A stretch of 64,000 nt of DNA. Origin: Rhodobacteraceae bacterium HTCC2083 (GTDB lineage: Bacteria; Pseudomonadota; Alphaproteobacteria; Rhodobacterales; Rhodobacteraceae). Location: assembly GCA_000156115.1 (NCBI GenBank), contig DS995276.1:1501523-1565522 (forward strand), given 5' to 3'. Positions 1 through 8,200 of this stretch are shown here, piece by piece. Under the pieces are notes generated by a model. It was not told the DNA's origin. It was given only the letters and a program-made list of their open reading frames with translations, and did not search any database. Position numbers and translations under genes: made by a program. The stretch's first letter is position 1. Each line of letters starts with the position of its first letter.

Positions 1-2
1 TT

Positions 3-128
3 CTTGCATGGCCAGACGTAGTCGAAGGCATCACAGAGGATGATATTAAAACGGCAATGCGAGACGTGTTGAACAAGAAATCATCAGTGACAGGATGGCT
101 CACATCCGGTGCGGAGGCAGCGCAATGA
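3..128 (+). CDS. M16 family peptidase, C-terminal end (partial at window edge)
   Basis: An open frame enters from the left edge and stops at TGA 126-128. It encodes about 41 residues, including ITEDDIKTAM and ending GWLTSGAEAAQ, which resembles the last helix and tail of a zinc-dependent M16B (PqqL-like) peptidase. Its stop overlaps the start of the next gene in an ATGA arrangement, so the two are translationally coupled. Tandem M16 genes are common in alphaproteobacteria: one subunit normally carries the HxxEH zinc site and the other lacks it. Because the downstream protein lacks that motif, I infer that this truncated gene encodes the catalytic subunit. The N-terminal part is outside the window, so this cannot be verified here. 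Confidence 0.7.
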   Translation, partial: LAWPDVVEGITEDDIKTAMRDVLNKKSSVTGWLTSGAEAAQ

Positions 129-1432
129 AACGATTTTTCTATAGCTTAGTTGCAGTTGTTACGATCATAGCTACGCCGCTTCGTGCGGATGTGGATATCC
201 AAGAAGTGACCTCGCCTATGGGGTTCAAAGCGTGGCTGGTTGAGGATCACACGATTCCTTTTATGGCTTTGCGCCTCGGTTTCAAAGGCGGTGCGTCTTT
301 GGATCGGGAAGGAAAACGTGGCTCTGTTAATTTGATGGTGGCTTTGCTTGAAGAGGGCACGGGGGATCTGGACGCACGCGGATTTGCGCGTGAAGTGGAT
401 GAGCTTGCGGCCTCCTTCAACTTTGACGCTTCCGGCGATTCAGTCAGCGTTTCTGCGCGCATGCTCAGCGAAAACCGTGACGCGGCGATTGCGCTATTGA
501 AGGGTGCAGTGGCTGCCCCGAGTTTCGATCAGGTCGCGATTGATCGTGTCAAAGGGCAGGTGGTTTCCATCCTGCAATCTGATCTCAAAGATCCCAATAA
601 AATCGCGCAAACTGCGTTCAACAAGGCGGCATTCGGGGATCACCCCTATGGCAGCACTTTAAGTGGCACAGCAGCGTCTATCGAAAGTCTAACGCGCGAA
701 GACATCCAGAATGCGCACCGCGATGCGATGGCGCGCGACCGTGTGTTTGTCAGTGCTGTTGGCGATATTACGGCCGAAGAACTTGGTGCGTTGATGGACA
801 CCTTACTCGGAGATTTGCCTGAAACGGGTGCGGCTATGCCAGAGCGTGTCGAAATCGGGCTTGGGTCTGGAATCACCGTTGTTCCTTACGAAACGCCACA
901 GTCGGTTGCGCTGTTTGGCCATCGCGGGATCAAGCGTGATGATCCTAATTTCTTTGCGGCCTTCATCGCAAGCAACATCCTTGGCGGCGGCGGTTTCGAC
1001 AGCCGTTTGATGGAAGAGGTGCGCGACAAACGCGGCCTGACCTATGGTGTTTATTCGTATCTTTCCACACGTGATCATGCGGAATTGGTGGTGGGGCAAG
1101 TGGCCTCTGCTAATGACCGTGTCGGCGCTGCGATTGATGTGATCAAGGATGAATGGGCGCGTTTGGTCAACGAAGGCGTGTCGCAAGAAGAACTTGATGT
1201 GACTAAGACCTTTCTGACTGGTGCCTATCCATTACGCTTTGACGGCAATGGTCCGATCGCGAACATTCTTGTCGGGATGCAGATGCAGGGTTTGCCGAAA
1301 AACTACATTAACACACGCAATGACAATGTGAATGCGGTGACTTTGGAAGAGATCAACCGTGTGATCAAAGACGTGTATTTGCCGGACGAGTTGCACTTTA
1401 CCGTCGTGGGTAAACCCGAAGGTTTGGATTAA
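125..1432 (+). CDS. Periplasmic M16 family peptidase-like protein, non-catalytic subunit
   Basis: The start at 125 is chosen because its ATG overlaps the previous stop and opens a signal peptide (MKRFFYSL to LRA). The in-frame ATG at 95 would place ten unlikely residues in front. The mature protein of about 415 residues has the two-lobed M16 layout. The first lobe shows GSVNLMVALLEEGT where catalytic members have HxxEH, so the zinc ligands are absent. The second lobe keeps the substrate-binding Arg/Tyr segment (RDKRGLTYGVYSY). Known family behaviour is that such proteins pair with a catalytic M16 subunit to form a clamshell protease. It is followed by a hairpin terminator shared with the convergent gene. 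Confidence 0.85.
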   Translation: MKRFFYSLVAVVTIIATPLRADVDIQEVTSPMGFKAWLVEDHTIPFMALRLGFKGGASLDREGKRGSVNLMVALLEEGTGDLDARGFAREVDELAASFNFDASGDSVSVSARMLSENRDAAIALLKGAVAAPSFDQVAIDRVKGQVVSILQSDLKDPNKIAQTAFNKAAFGDHPYGSTLSGTAASIESLTREDIQNAHRDAMARDRVFVSAVGDITAEELGALMDTLLGDLPETGAAMPERVEIGLGSGITVVPYETPQSVALFGHRGIKRDDPNFFAAFIASNILGGGGFDSRLMEEVRDKRGLTYGVYSYLSTRDHAELVVGQVASANDRVGAAIDVIKDEWARLVNEGVSQEELDVTKTFLTGAYPLRFDGNGPIANILVGMQMQGLPKNYINTRNDNVNAVTLEEINRVIKDVYLPDELHFTVVGKPEGLD

Positions 1433-1435
1433 GAA

Positions 1436-1470
1436 AGAGCGCCCTTTTTACGTGGCGCTCTGGGTGTTTT
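1436..1470. terminator. Bidirectional hairpin terminator
   Basis: An 8-bp perfect stem, AGAGCGCC (1436-1443) and GGCGCTCT (1454-1461), is followed by GGGTGTTTT on the plus side; the loop is T-rich on the plus strand. It lies between the convergent ends of the M16 gene and the hydrolase gene, whose stop codon is at 1469-1471, so it can serve both. Confidence 0.7.
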
Positions 1471-2503
1471 AAGGGTCGGCGAAGAAGCTGATTACAGCGT
1501 CCGAGATAAGCGCGTGATCCGCGATACGCTCGTCTGTTCCGCCTTCACACAGCTCGCCGTCGCCCGGAACTTCGTTCTCTAAGATGTCCATACCGCGGTC
1601 TGTACAAACCCCTAGAAAATCGAAATGCGTAAGGCTCGTAGGTTCGATGTAGCGCACATTATCTTTGGGCAATGAAGCGATCAATGCGCGGCTTTCGCGA
1701 TCAAGATCAAGGGATCCCATTGATGGCTTTGGCGCACCGATCACCAAAAGTGGGGTCTTGATTGTAGATAGGGTTTCGGGCGCGAAGGTCTGCGTGCCTC
1801 CCAAATCAAAGACCGCAATCGCTTTGATGCGGGGATCGCTCAGATCTTGTTCCATCGACACAATGTCCTCTTCGGTTTTCGCGATACGCCACGTGTCACC
1901 AATTTTGCAGATCAACTCGCTCGGATCGGCTGCGCAATCGGTTTTGACCTTGTCGCCATCATACCGTCCACCGGCAAGCCACACCGCCGTCCAGCCTCCA
2001 AGGGAATGTCCGCCCATGAATATGTTCTTTGGATCAATGCGCGGCGCGAAGGTGTCGTCGTCTAACAAATGGCTGATCACTCGAGACACATCGCGCGGAC
2101 GTTCCCACAATTGGCGCGCATCGCCCGTGTCACGGAGCCAACTCGACGTGCCGGGATGGCTCAGCGAAGCAACGATATACCCCTTGGTGACCAGAGCTTC
2201 AGCAAGCCAGTTTTGGTTGCGCTCATTTCCGTACAAGCCATGTGATAGAACGACGAAAGGGCGCTGACCCTCAAGCGGCGTCGCCTTTTTTGCGGCGTCA
2301 ACACCCACCCAAACCCCGTTGGATTGGATGCGTTTCACACGCGCATCGTTCTCAGCCGGATACCAGACAAGCCCCTCAATGGGGCGGTCTTTCTGAGCGT
2401 CCTTCACTTTGAATTTCTGCCATCCCAAGACTTGATCCTCTGCGTGCGCTTGCCCTGCGCCGATCAGCAAACTGAGGCAAAGAATGTGAATTAGTCGTTT
2501 CAT
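1469..2503 (-). CDS. Secreted alpha/beta hydrolase (dienelactone hydrolase-like)
   Basis: The chosen start (ATG, 2503-2501) begins a signal peptide MKRLIHILCLSLLIGAGQAHA, predicting export. The longer frame from 2581 would add 26 non-hydrophobic residues. The 344-residue product has the alpha/beta-hydrolase fold signature: an oxyanion-side HGLYGN segment near residue 88 and the nucleophile elbow GGHSLGGW near residue 166. A late histidine (THFDFLG) could complete the triad. It resembles predicted dienelactone-hydrolase-type or acetylhydrolase-like secreted proteins; the substrate is unknown. It is transcribed divergently from the AraC-type regulator, which may control it. Confidence is high for the fold and low for the reaction. 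Confidence 0.75.
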   Translation of the reverse strand: MKRLIHILCLSLLIGAGQAHAEDQVLGWQKFKVKDAQKDRPIEGLVWYPAENDARVKRIQSNGVWVGVDAAKKATPLEGQRPFVVLSHGLYGNERNQNWLAEALVTKGYIVASLSHPGTSSWLRDTGDARQLWERPRDVSRVISHLLDDDTFAPRIDPKNIFMGGHSLGGWTAVWLAGGRYDGDKVKTDCAADPSELICKIGDTWRIAKTEEDIVSMEQDLSDPRIKAIAVFDLGGTQTFAPETLSTIKTPLLVIGAPKPSMGSLDLDRESRALIASLPKDNVRYIEPTSLTHFDFLGVCTDRGMDILENEVPGDGELCEGGTDERIADHALISDAVISFFADP

Positions 2504-2631
2504 GTCGAACTCCGATATGTATGCGTGATACGAATTGCAGTGCTGCGCAAACGGGGATCTCGCAATCGCTGGAGGCCGCAAAACATGTCCTGAAATTCGA
2601 TCTAGGACAGCTCAAACGTCAAAGAGGACAT

Positions 2632-3663
2632 ATGCAGGACACGGCTCTGCTGGTTTTACCATTGCCTATAATGACCGCACTGCTCGGTGGTGCGATTGCG
2701 GCGTTGATCCTTCGCCTTGATCTGGGAAGTCGTAGCGCGACGGTTTTATTCGCGTTTTTATTCGCTTTGCTGAGTTTCAGTTCGCTCTTGGTCGGGTTGC
2801 GATTTGGTTATGGATTGGAACAGGTAGTTCTAATTCAGCGCACGTCGCCTTTGCTTGTTGGGCCGTTGCTTTATCTCGGGTTCGCTGCGTTTGTAATCCC
2901 GAAAGAACGGTTCAGTCGCGCGGTGCTGCTGCACCTGAGCATTGCATTTATCGTGATTGTAATCGTGCTACTGTCGCCTAGACCGATCTACGCGCTCGAT
3001 TGGGTGATCACGCTCAGCTATCTGTTCTATCTTGTCGGGCTTTGGCGGCTTTGGCGTCGCGGGCCAGATTATTTGATCCACGCTTATTTCGATGTCTCGC
3101 AAAGGGTGTCCAACTGGATGCTGCGTGGCATGGTTTTGCTGTCGGTGATCTTGCTGTTTGATACAGTGATCGCGCTTGATTTCATGCTCAACGAGGGGCG
3201 CAATGCGAAGACGCTGATCTCGCTCGCCTCGATCCCGTTTTTTATTGGATTGCTCGCCTTTATCTTTGTGCTGCCCTCAATGATGTCCGCCCCACGCGCG
3301 AAGAGTGAGGCGTTATTGCAGGGCGAGCGCGATAATAATGTGAAGTTAGAGCATGAGGCGCGGGAGTTGCTGATGTCGACGCAGCTGTATCTCGAGCCTG
3401 ATTTGTCAGTGCAACGTTTGTCGCGGCGTCTTCATGTAACCGTGCGGGCGTTGTCAGTCGCGATCAATCGCACGCAGGATATGAATGTGTCGCAATATGT
3501 GAATCGGTTTCGGATGGAGCATGCAGCGGATCTTTTGCGCGGCACGGATGAAAGCGTGGCAAAGGTTATGGCGCAGTCAGGGTTTCTGACGCGGTCCAAC
3601 TTTTACCGAGAATTTCAAAGGGTCTACGGGTGTTCCCCTGCGGCATACCGCAAGGGAAAGTAG
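2632..3663 (+). CDS. AraC family transcriptional regulator with N-terminal membrane domain
   Basis: The ATG at 2632 is preferred because AAGAGG lies just upstream and the protein then begins at once with hydrophobic segments; ATG 2521 would add 37 unlikely residues. The N-terminal two thirds (about residues 5-215) consists of roughly seven hydrophobic helices, a membrane sensor. The C-terminal 100 residues are an AraC/XylS double helix-turn-helix, seen in LSRRLHVTVRALSVAINR and VAKVMAQSGFLTRSNFYREF followed by the typical YGCSPAAYRKG end. The inducing signal is unknown. The gene is divergent from the exported hydrolase and convergent with dapA, so the hydrolase is the most obvious candidate target. 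Confidence 0.82.
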   Translation: MQDTALLVLPLPIMTALLGGAIAALILRLDLGSRSATVLFAFLFALLSFSSLLVGLRFGYGLEQVVLIQRTSPLLVGPLLYLGFAAFVIPKERFSRAVLLHLSIAFIVIVIVLLSPRPIYALDWVITLSYLFYLVGLWRLWRRGPDYLIHAYFDVSQRVSNWMLRGMVLLSVILLFDTVIALDFMLNEGRNAKTLISLASIPFFIGLLAFIFVLPSMMSAPRAKSEALLQGERDNNVKLEHEARELLMSTQLYLEPDLSVQRLSRRLHVTVRALSVAINRTQDMNVSQYVNRFRMEHAADLLRGTDESVAKVMAQSGFLTRSNFYREFQRVYGCSPAAYRKGK

Positions 3664-3679
3664 TGCTGAGCGTGCGCTG

Positions 3680-4552
3680 TTAGATCAAGCCTGCGTGAGC
3701 CATGCCTGCGTCGATCATTGCTTTGGTCTCATCCGTAAGGCCAACCAAAGGTGAGCGCACTTCATCGCTGCACAGGTCCAACTTGGACATCGCATACTTT
3801 GCACCAACAAGGCCGGGCTCTGTGAAGATGGCTTTGTGAAGCGGCATCAACTGATCGGTAATTTCCAGCGCCTTAGCGAAATCACCTTTGAGCGTCGCCT
3901 CTTGCATTTTTGCGCAAAGCTTCGGCGCGACGTTTGCGGTGACCGAAATCATGCCAAGACCACCATGGGCGTTATAGCCAAGCGCTGTTGCATCTTCACC
4001 GGAGAGCTGGATGAAATCCGTACCGCATGTGAGACGGGTCAAAGGCACGCGTGCAAGATCGCCTGTTGCATCTTTGACGCCAACAATGCGTTTTAGCTTG
4101 GCCAACTCACCCATGGTCTCAGGGGTCATATCAACGACGGAACGGCCCGGAATATTGTAAATGATTATCGGTATATTTGTGCTGTCGTGGATCGAGGTGT
4201 AGTGCGCGACCAAGCCGCGTTGCGTCGGCTTGTTATAATATGGCGTGACCACAAGAACCGCATCGGCACCCGCTTTCTCGGCGCTTTGCGCAAGACGGAT
4301 GGATTCGAGTGTGTTGTTGCTACCCGCACCCGCGATCACAGGAAGGCGACCGGCAGCGGCGCGCACAACTTCTTCGACGACTTTATCGTGCTCGTCGTGG
4401 GTTAGCGTTGGGCTTTCGCCAGTAGTGCCAACAGGAACAAGTCCATGCGTGCCTTCACCAACATGCCATTCGACAAGTTTTTTCAGTGTATCCAAATCCA
4501 GCTCGCCGTTCTTGAACGGCGTAATCAATGCGACGTTTGAGCCTTTAAACAT
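3680..4552 (-). CDS. dapA: 4-hydroxy-tetrahydrodipicolinate synthase
   Basis: DapA condenses pyruvate with aspartate semialdehyde, the first committed step of diaminopimelate and lysine synthesis in the cytoplasm. The 290-residue length matches the family. The Schiff-base lysine lies in [10 protein letters not shown] (near residue 162), the catalytic tyrosine in IIYNIPGRS (near 134), and the substrate-binding GTTGES near residues 43-48. The start is followed by the typical ALITPF motif. The gene stands alone, convergent with the AraC gene and divergent from the lytic transglycosylase gene. No regulatory leader was recognised. Confidence 0.95.
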   Translation of the reverse strand: MFKGSNVALITPFKNGELDLDTLKKLVEWHVGEGTHGLVPVGTTGESPTLTHDEHDKVVEEVVRAAAGRLPVIAGAGSNNTLESIRLAQSAEKAGADAVLVVTPYYNKPTQRGLVAHYTSIHDSTNIPIIIYNIPGRSVVDMTPETMGELAKLKRIVGVKDATGDLARVPLTRLTCGTDFIQLSGEDATALGYNAHGGLGMISVTANVAPKLCAKMQEATLKGDFAKALEITDQLMPLHKAIFTEPGLVGAKYAMSKLDLCSDEVRSPLVGLTDETKAMIDAGMAHAGLI

Positions 4553-4703
4553 GACACGCTCCTCTTCGTGTTGGCGGACGCAGTGTCCGGATGCAAAAAA
4601 CAGCCTAAGGGAACACGCACGTGTGCAATTGTGAATTGCGGCCAGCGCTGCAGAGGCTAGGTTGTGCGGTGTCTATCCTTTGTCATTGAACGAATTGCAA
4701 GCC

Positions 4704-6635
4704 ATGATGCGTTTCGCCCTTTTGCTTTTTCTTACTCTGTGCGCTCCGATTTTTGCGAACGCGAACGGTCATGTTCCGCTCACCCGCGCCTTTGAAGCGA
4801 TGAAAGCGGGCGATTGGACAAGTGCGCGCGCGATTGCCAGTGACGTTAGCCCCATCGCCTATGATTTGATCGAATGGCATCGTTTGCGAAGTGGCCTTGG
4901 CACGCCTGAAGAAGTAATGTTGTTTCTGGATCTCAACCCTGATTGGCCGGGTTTGGATTGGCTGCGTCGCAAAAGTGAACCTGTGATGCTGGACGCAAAC
5001 AATGCTGATGTCTTGCTGTTTTTTAGGGAAGATTTGCCCCAAACCGCCCAAGGAGCCTTGGCGCATGCGCGTGCTTTGGAGGCAAGTGGTCAGTCTGGCA
5101 GTGCGGACGCGGGTATTGTTCTTGCCTGGCGCAGTATGGCGATTGGGCCGCAAACCCACGCACGGATGTTGGAAGAGCACGGCGATTTGCTGGGGGAACA
5201 CCATATCGCACGCCTTGACATGCTGCTGTGGAAAGATTGGAAAAGCAACACGGATCGAATGTTGCCTCTAGTGCCTGAGGGCTATCAAAAGCTCGCGAAA
5301 GCGCGCCAAGGATTGCGCGCGCGCGTGAAGGGACCGGATGCTTTGGTCGCCTCTGTTCCTGCAAACCTGCAAAACGATCCCGGTCTTTCGTTTGAGCGTT
5401 TCGTGTGGCGTGCGCGCAAAGGCCGTCAAGAAGACGCGATAGAGCTGGCTTTGGCATCGAGCAAAAGTGCGAAAACCTTGGGTGAGCCTGAGCAATGGGC
5501 GAATAGACGCCGATCTTTGTCGCGTCAGTTGATGCGCAATAAAGATTACAAAAAGGCCTATGCCTTAGCGAGCCAACATCATCTATTTGGTGGCTCGTCC
5601 TTCGCAGATCTCGAATGGCTAAGCGGCTACATCTCTTTGCGGTTTCTGAATGATCCTGCGAAAGCGCTGACGCATTTCCAAGCGCATCAAGGTGCTGTGG
5701 TCACCCCGATTTCTCGGGGTCGTGCTGGTTATTGGATTGGTCGTGCGCAAGAGGCTTTGGGCAATGCGAAAGCTGCAAAAGCATCCTATGTGGATGGAGC
5801 AGAATACCAGTCGAGCTTTTATGGATTGCTCGCGGCTGAGCGCGCGGGTGTTGGTTTTGACAAAAGCCTTGGCGGACAAGCGTCTTTGCCGGATTGGCGC
5901 GGCGCGAGCTTTATGGGATCGACAGTGTTCCAAGCGGCAGTTCTTGCGTTGCAAGCCGGTGAGTTAACGGTGTCGGAGCGGTTCTTTACTCATCTCACCG
6001 AAAGACTGAGCTCGCTTGAAGCTGCGCAGCTTGGTCAGGTCGCGATTGACCTCAATGAACCGCACATCGCTGTTATGATAGGTAAACGCGCGGCGAGCGG
6101 CGGTGTGACGATCCCTGCACCGTATTATGCCGTTCATGATCTTGCGAAGTCGACGCATCCAATTGCGACGGAATTTGCGCTCGCCATAGCGCGCCGTGAA
6201 AGCGAGTTTGATCCAGTCGTCGTCTCTGGTGCAGGGGCGCGTGGTTTGATGCAAGTGATGCCTGCGACGGCTCAAAACGTGGCGGGTGAAATTGGGATTG
6301 ATTACGCGAAGGAGAAACTGACGAGCGATTGGCGTTATAACGCACAGCTTGGCACGGCCTATCTCGCGCGTTTGTATAAACAATTTGATGGCAATCCCGT
6401 GATGATTTCTGCAGGTTATAACGCGGGACCAGGGCGCCCTGTGCGTTGGATGGAAGTTTATGGAGATCCGCGCAAAGGCGAGATTGATATTGTTGATTGG
6501 ATTGAACACATCCCGTTTCGTGAAACGCGGAACTACGCGATGCGTGTGACGGAAAGCCTGCCAATCTATCGTGCGCGCTTGGGGCAGGATCCTTTGCCAA
6601 AGCCGTTCTCGAAAGAACTCGTTCAGATGCGTTAG
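4704..6635 (+). CDS. Soluble lytic murein transglycosylase (GH23)
   Basis: This enzyme cleaves glycan strands of peptidoglycan in the periplasm, forming 1,6-anhydromuropeptides. The start at 4704 (ATGATG) places the hydrophobic signal sequence MMRFALLLFLTLCAPIFANA at the N terminus; the frame is open from 4662 but those residues are not signal-like. The middle of the 643-residue protein is helical and repeat-like, as in the U-shaped domain of Slt70. The C-terminal SLT domain has the catalytic glutamate in ARRESEFDP, then SGAGARGLMQVMPATA and the closing YNAGPGR. The gene sits between dapA (divergent) and mlaA. Confidence 0.9.
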   Translation: MMRFALLLFLTLCAPIFANANGHVPLTRAFEAMKAGDWTSARAIASDVSPIAYDLIEWHRLRSGLGTPEEVMLFLDLNPDWPGLDWLRRKSEPVMLDANNADVLLFFREDLPQTAQGALAHARALEASGQSGSADAGIVLAWRSMAIGPQTHARMLEEHGDLLGEHHIARLDMLLWKDWKSNTDRMLPLVPEGYQKLAKARQGLRARVKGPDALVASVPANLQNDPGLSFERFVWRARKGRQEDAIELALASSKSAKTLGEPEQWANRRRSLSRQLMRNKDYKKAYALASQHHLFGGSSFADLEWLSGYISLRFLNDPAKALTHFQAHQGAVVTPISRGRAGYWIGRAQEALGNAKAAKASYVDGAEYQSSFYGLLAAERAGVGFDKSLGGQASLPDWRGASFMGSTVFQAAVLALQAGELTVSERFFTHLTERLSSLEAAQLGQVAIDLNEPHIAVMIGKRAASGGVTIPAPYYAVHDLAKSTHPIATEFALAIARRESEFDPVVVSGAGARGLMQVMPATAQNVAGEIGIDYAKEKLTSDWRYNAQLGTAYLARLYKQFDGNPVMISAGYNAGPGRPVRWMEVYGDPRKGEIDIVDWIEHIPFRETRNYAMRVTESLPIYRARLGQDPLPKPFSKELVQMR

Positions 6636-6783
6636 GTCAGCGTGGAGTTCGCCGAGCCCTTTAATTCGCCATTAGGGTATGCGATGCTTGAGGGAGATTT
6701 TTTGTAATTATTGTCACGTCAGAGTCACAACCTGAGGATTTGGGTGCTTTTGCAGTGGTTCTTTGATCAAGGCATATTAAGTG

Positions 6784-7575
6784 ATGTTTAAGAATTTATT
6801 GTTGGTGGGTGTTGTGACGTTAATGACTTCGATCTGGACGCGCTTTGCGCTGCTTTTGGCGCTTGCGGCACTCGTTTCCGGTTGCGCTCAGCCGGGGTCG
6901 GGGCAAATTGAGGGCGACGTCTTTGATCCCTACGAAGCGAACAACAGGCAAACGCATGAGTTAAACCGTGCTTTGGACAAAGTGTTGGTTCGGCCCGTTG
7001 GCGTTGGCTACACGACAATCGTCCCTGACGACCTTGAAGCCAGTATTGGCAACTTCGCCTCTAACCTGAGCTTGCCAAGCACAATTGTGAACAACCTATT
7101 GCAGGGCAATGTGGAAGGCGCGTTCCGCAATTCGATGCGCTTTGTTTTTAACTCGACCCTTGGGTTTGGCGGTTTGTTTGATGTTGCCGGAGATTTCGAG
7201 ATCAATGAGATTGGCGGCGACTTTGGTCAAACGCTATATGTTTGGGGTGTGCCAGAAGGCGCATATATCGAACTACCGATTGTTGGCCCGTCCACAGAGC
7301 GCGCCGCAGTTGGTAGGGCTGTTGATCTCTTCACCAATCCTTTGAGCTATGTTTTGCCGAACCCGGATAAATACATTGGTACTGCGGCAGGAGTTGCGTC
7401 AAAAGTGGGGGATCGCGTGCGCTACGCCGAGACGGTCGATTCTGTGCTTTACAACAGCGCGGACAGCTACAGCCAAGCACGCGGCATTTATATGCAGAAC
7501 CGTCGGTTCCAGTTGGGCGATGGCGATGCTGCAGAAGAGATCAACCCATTTGATCTGAATACAGAAGGGTTCTGA
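6784..7575 (+). CDS. mlaA: MlaA/VacJ family outer-membrane lipoprotein
   Basis: MlaA removes misplaced phospholipid from the outer leaflet of the outer membrane and hands it to MlaC. A lipobox (LVSGC) follows a hydrophobic stretch, and the body has the family's FDPYEANNR and LNRALD segments and the later FGQTLYVWGVPEG, at a family-typical length of about 260 residues. ATG 6784 is taken as start because CAAGG lies about ten bases upstream; GTG 6781 or ATG 6823 are alternatives, and the last would give a more usual 20-residue signal. The gene is immediately followed by mlaC with a 2-base gap, a clear operon. Confidence 0.9.
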   Translation: MFKNLLLVGVVTLMTSIWTRFALLLALAALVSGCAQPGSGQIEGDVFDPYEANNRQTHELNRALDKVLVRPVGVGYTTIVPDDLEASIGNFASNLSLPSTIVNNLLQGNVEGAFRNSMRFVFNSTLGFGGLFDVAGDFEINEIGGDFGQTLYVWGVPEGAYIELPIVGPSTERAAVGRAVDLFTNPLSYVLPNPDKYIGTAAGVASKVGDRVRYAETVDSVLYNSADSYSQARGIYMQNRRFQLGDGDAAEEINPFDLNTEGF

Positions 7576-7577
7576 GC

Positions 7578-8183
7578 ATGACACAAGTTTCACGACGCAA
7601 GGCTACAGGCCTTATCGGAGTAGCGCTCGCCATGTTTACAGTCGCGCCAACGCAGGCCGCGGCTTTGGACACGGTAAGCGCAAAGAAATTGGTCGATGCT
7701 CTTGTTGGCGAGATCAACCGCGTCATTGCATCGGGAAAATCTGAGCAAGCGATGTACAAAGATTTCAATCGCATCTTCGCGAAATACGGTGACACGTCCT
7801 ACATAGCGGCTTATGCGATGGGCAACGATGGTCGCCGCGCGAGTGGTGCGCAGAAAAAGAAATTCTCGGCCGAGTTCCAGACCTATATTTCGCGCAAATA
7901 CGGTGCGCGCTTCCGTGAGTTTATTGGCGGACGCTTGGAAGTTAAAAGCGTGCGTCCTGTGAAAAGCTGGTTTGAGGTTACAACGACTGCTTTTCTACGT
8001 GGTGAAGCGCCATTCACTGTGACCTTCCTTGTGTCCAATCGCACGGGGCGCGACAAGTTCTTCAATATGTTCATTGAGGGCATCAACCTGCTACTCACTG
8101 AGCGCACGGAAATCGGTGCGATGATCGATCGTCGCGGCGGTAATCTTGATAAAATGATCGCTGATCTACGGACAGCTAAGTAA
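7578..8183 (+). CDS. mlaC: MlaC/Tgt2-type periplasmic phospholipid-binding protein
   Basis: The 201-residue product has a Tat-like or Sec signal (two arginines in MTQVSRRKATG, then a hydrophobic run ending QAAA) and the MlaC fold: helical N-terminal part with FNRIFAKYGD and AMGNDGRRAS, then the beta-rich part including VKSWFEVTTT and VSNRTGRDKFFNMFIEGINLL. MlaC shuttles phospholipid between MlaA and an inner-membrane ABC complex. It is directly downstream of mlaA. The MlaFEDB transporter genes are not in this window. It ends convergent with the penicillin-binding protein gene. Confidence 0.88.
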   Translation: MTQVSRRKATGLIGVALAMFTVAPTQAAALDTVSAKKLVDALVGEINRVIASGKSEQAMYKDFNRIFAKYGDTSYIAAYAMGNDGRRASGAQKKKFSAEFQTYISRKYGARFREFIGGRLEVKSVRPVKSWFEVTTTAFLRGEAPFTVTFLVSNRTGRDKFFNMFIEGINLLLTERTEIGAMIDRRGGNLDKMIADLRTAK

Positions 8184-8200
8184 GCTTCGGCTCTAGCTCT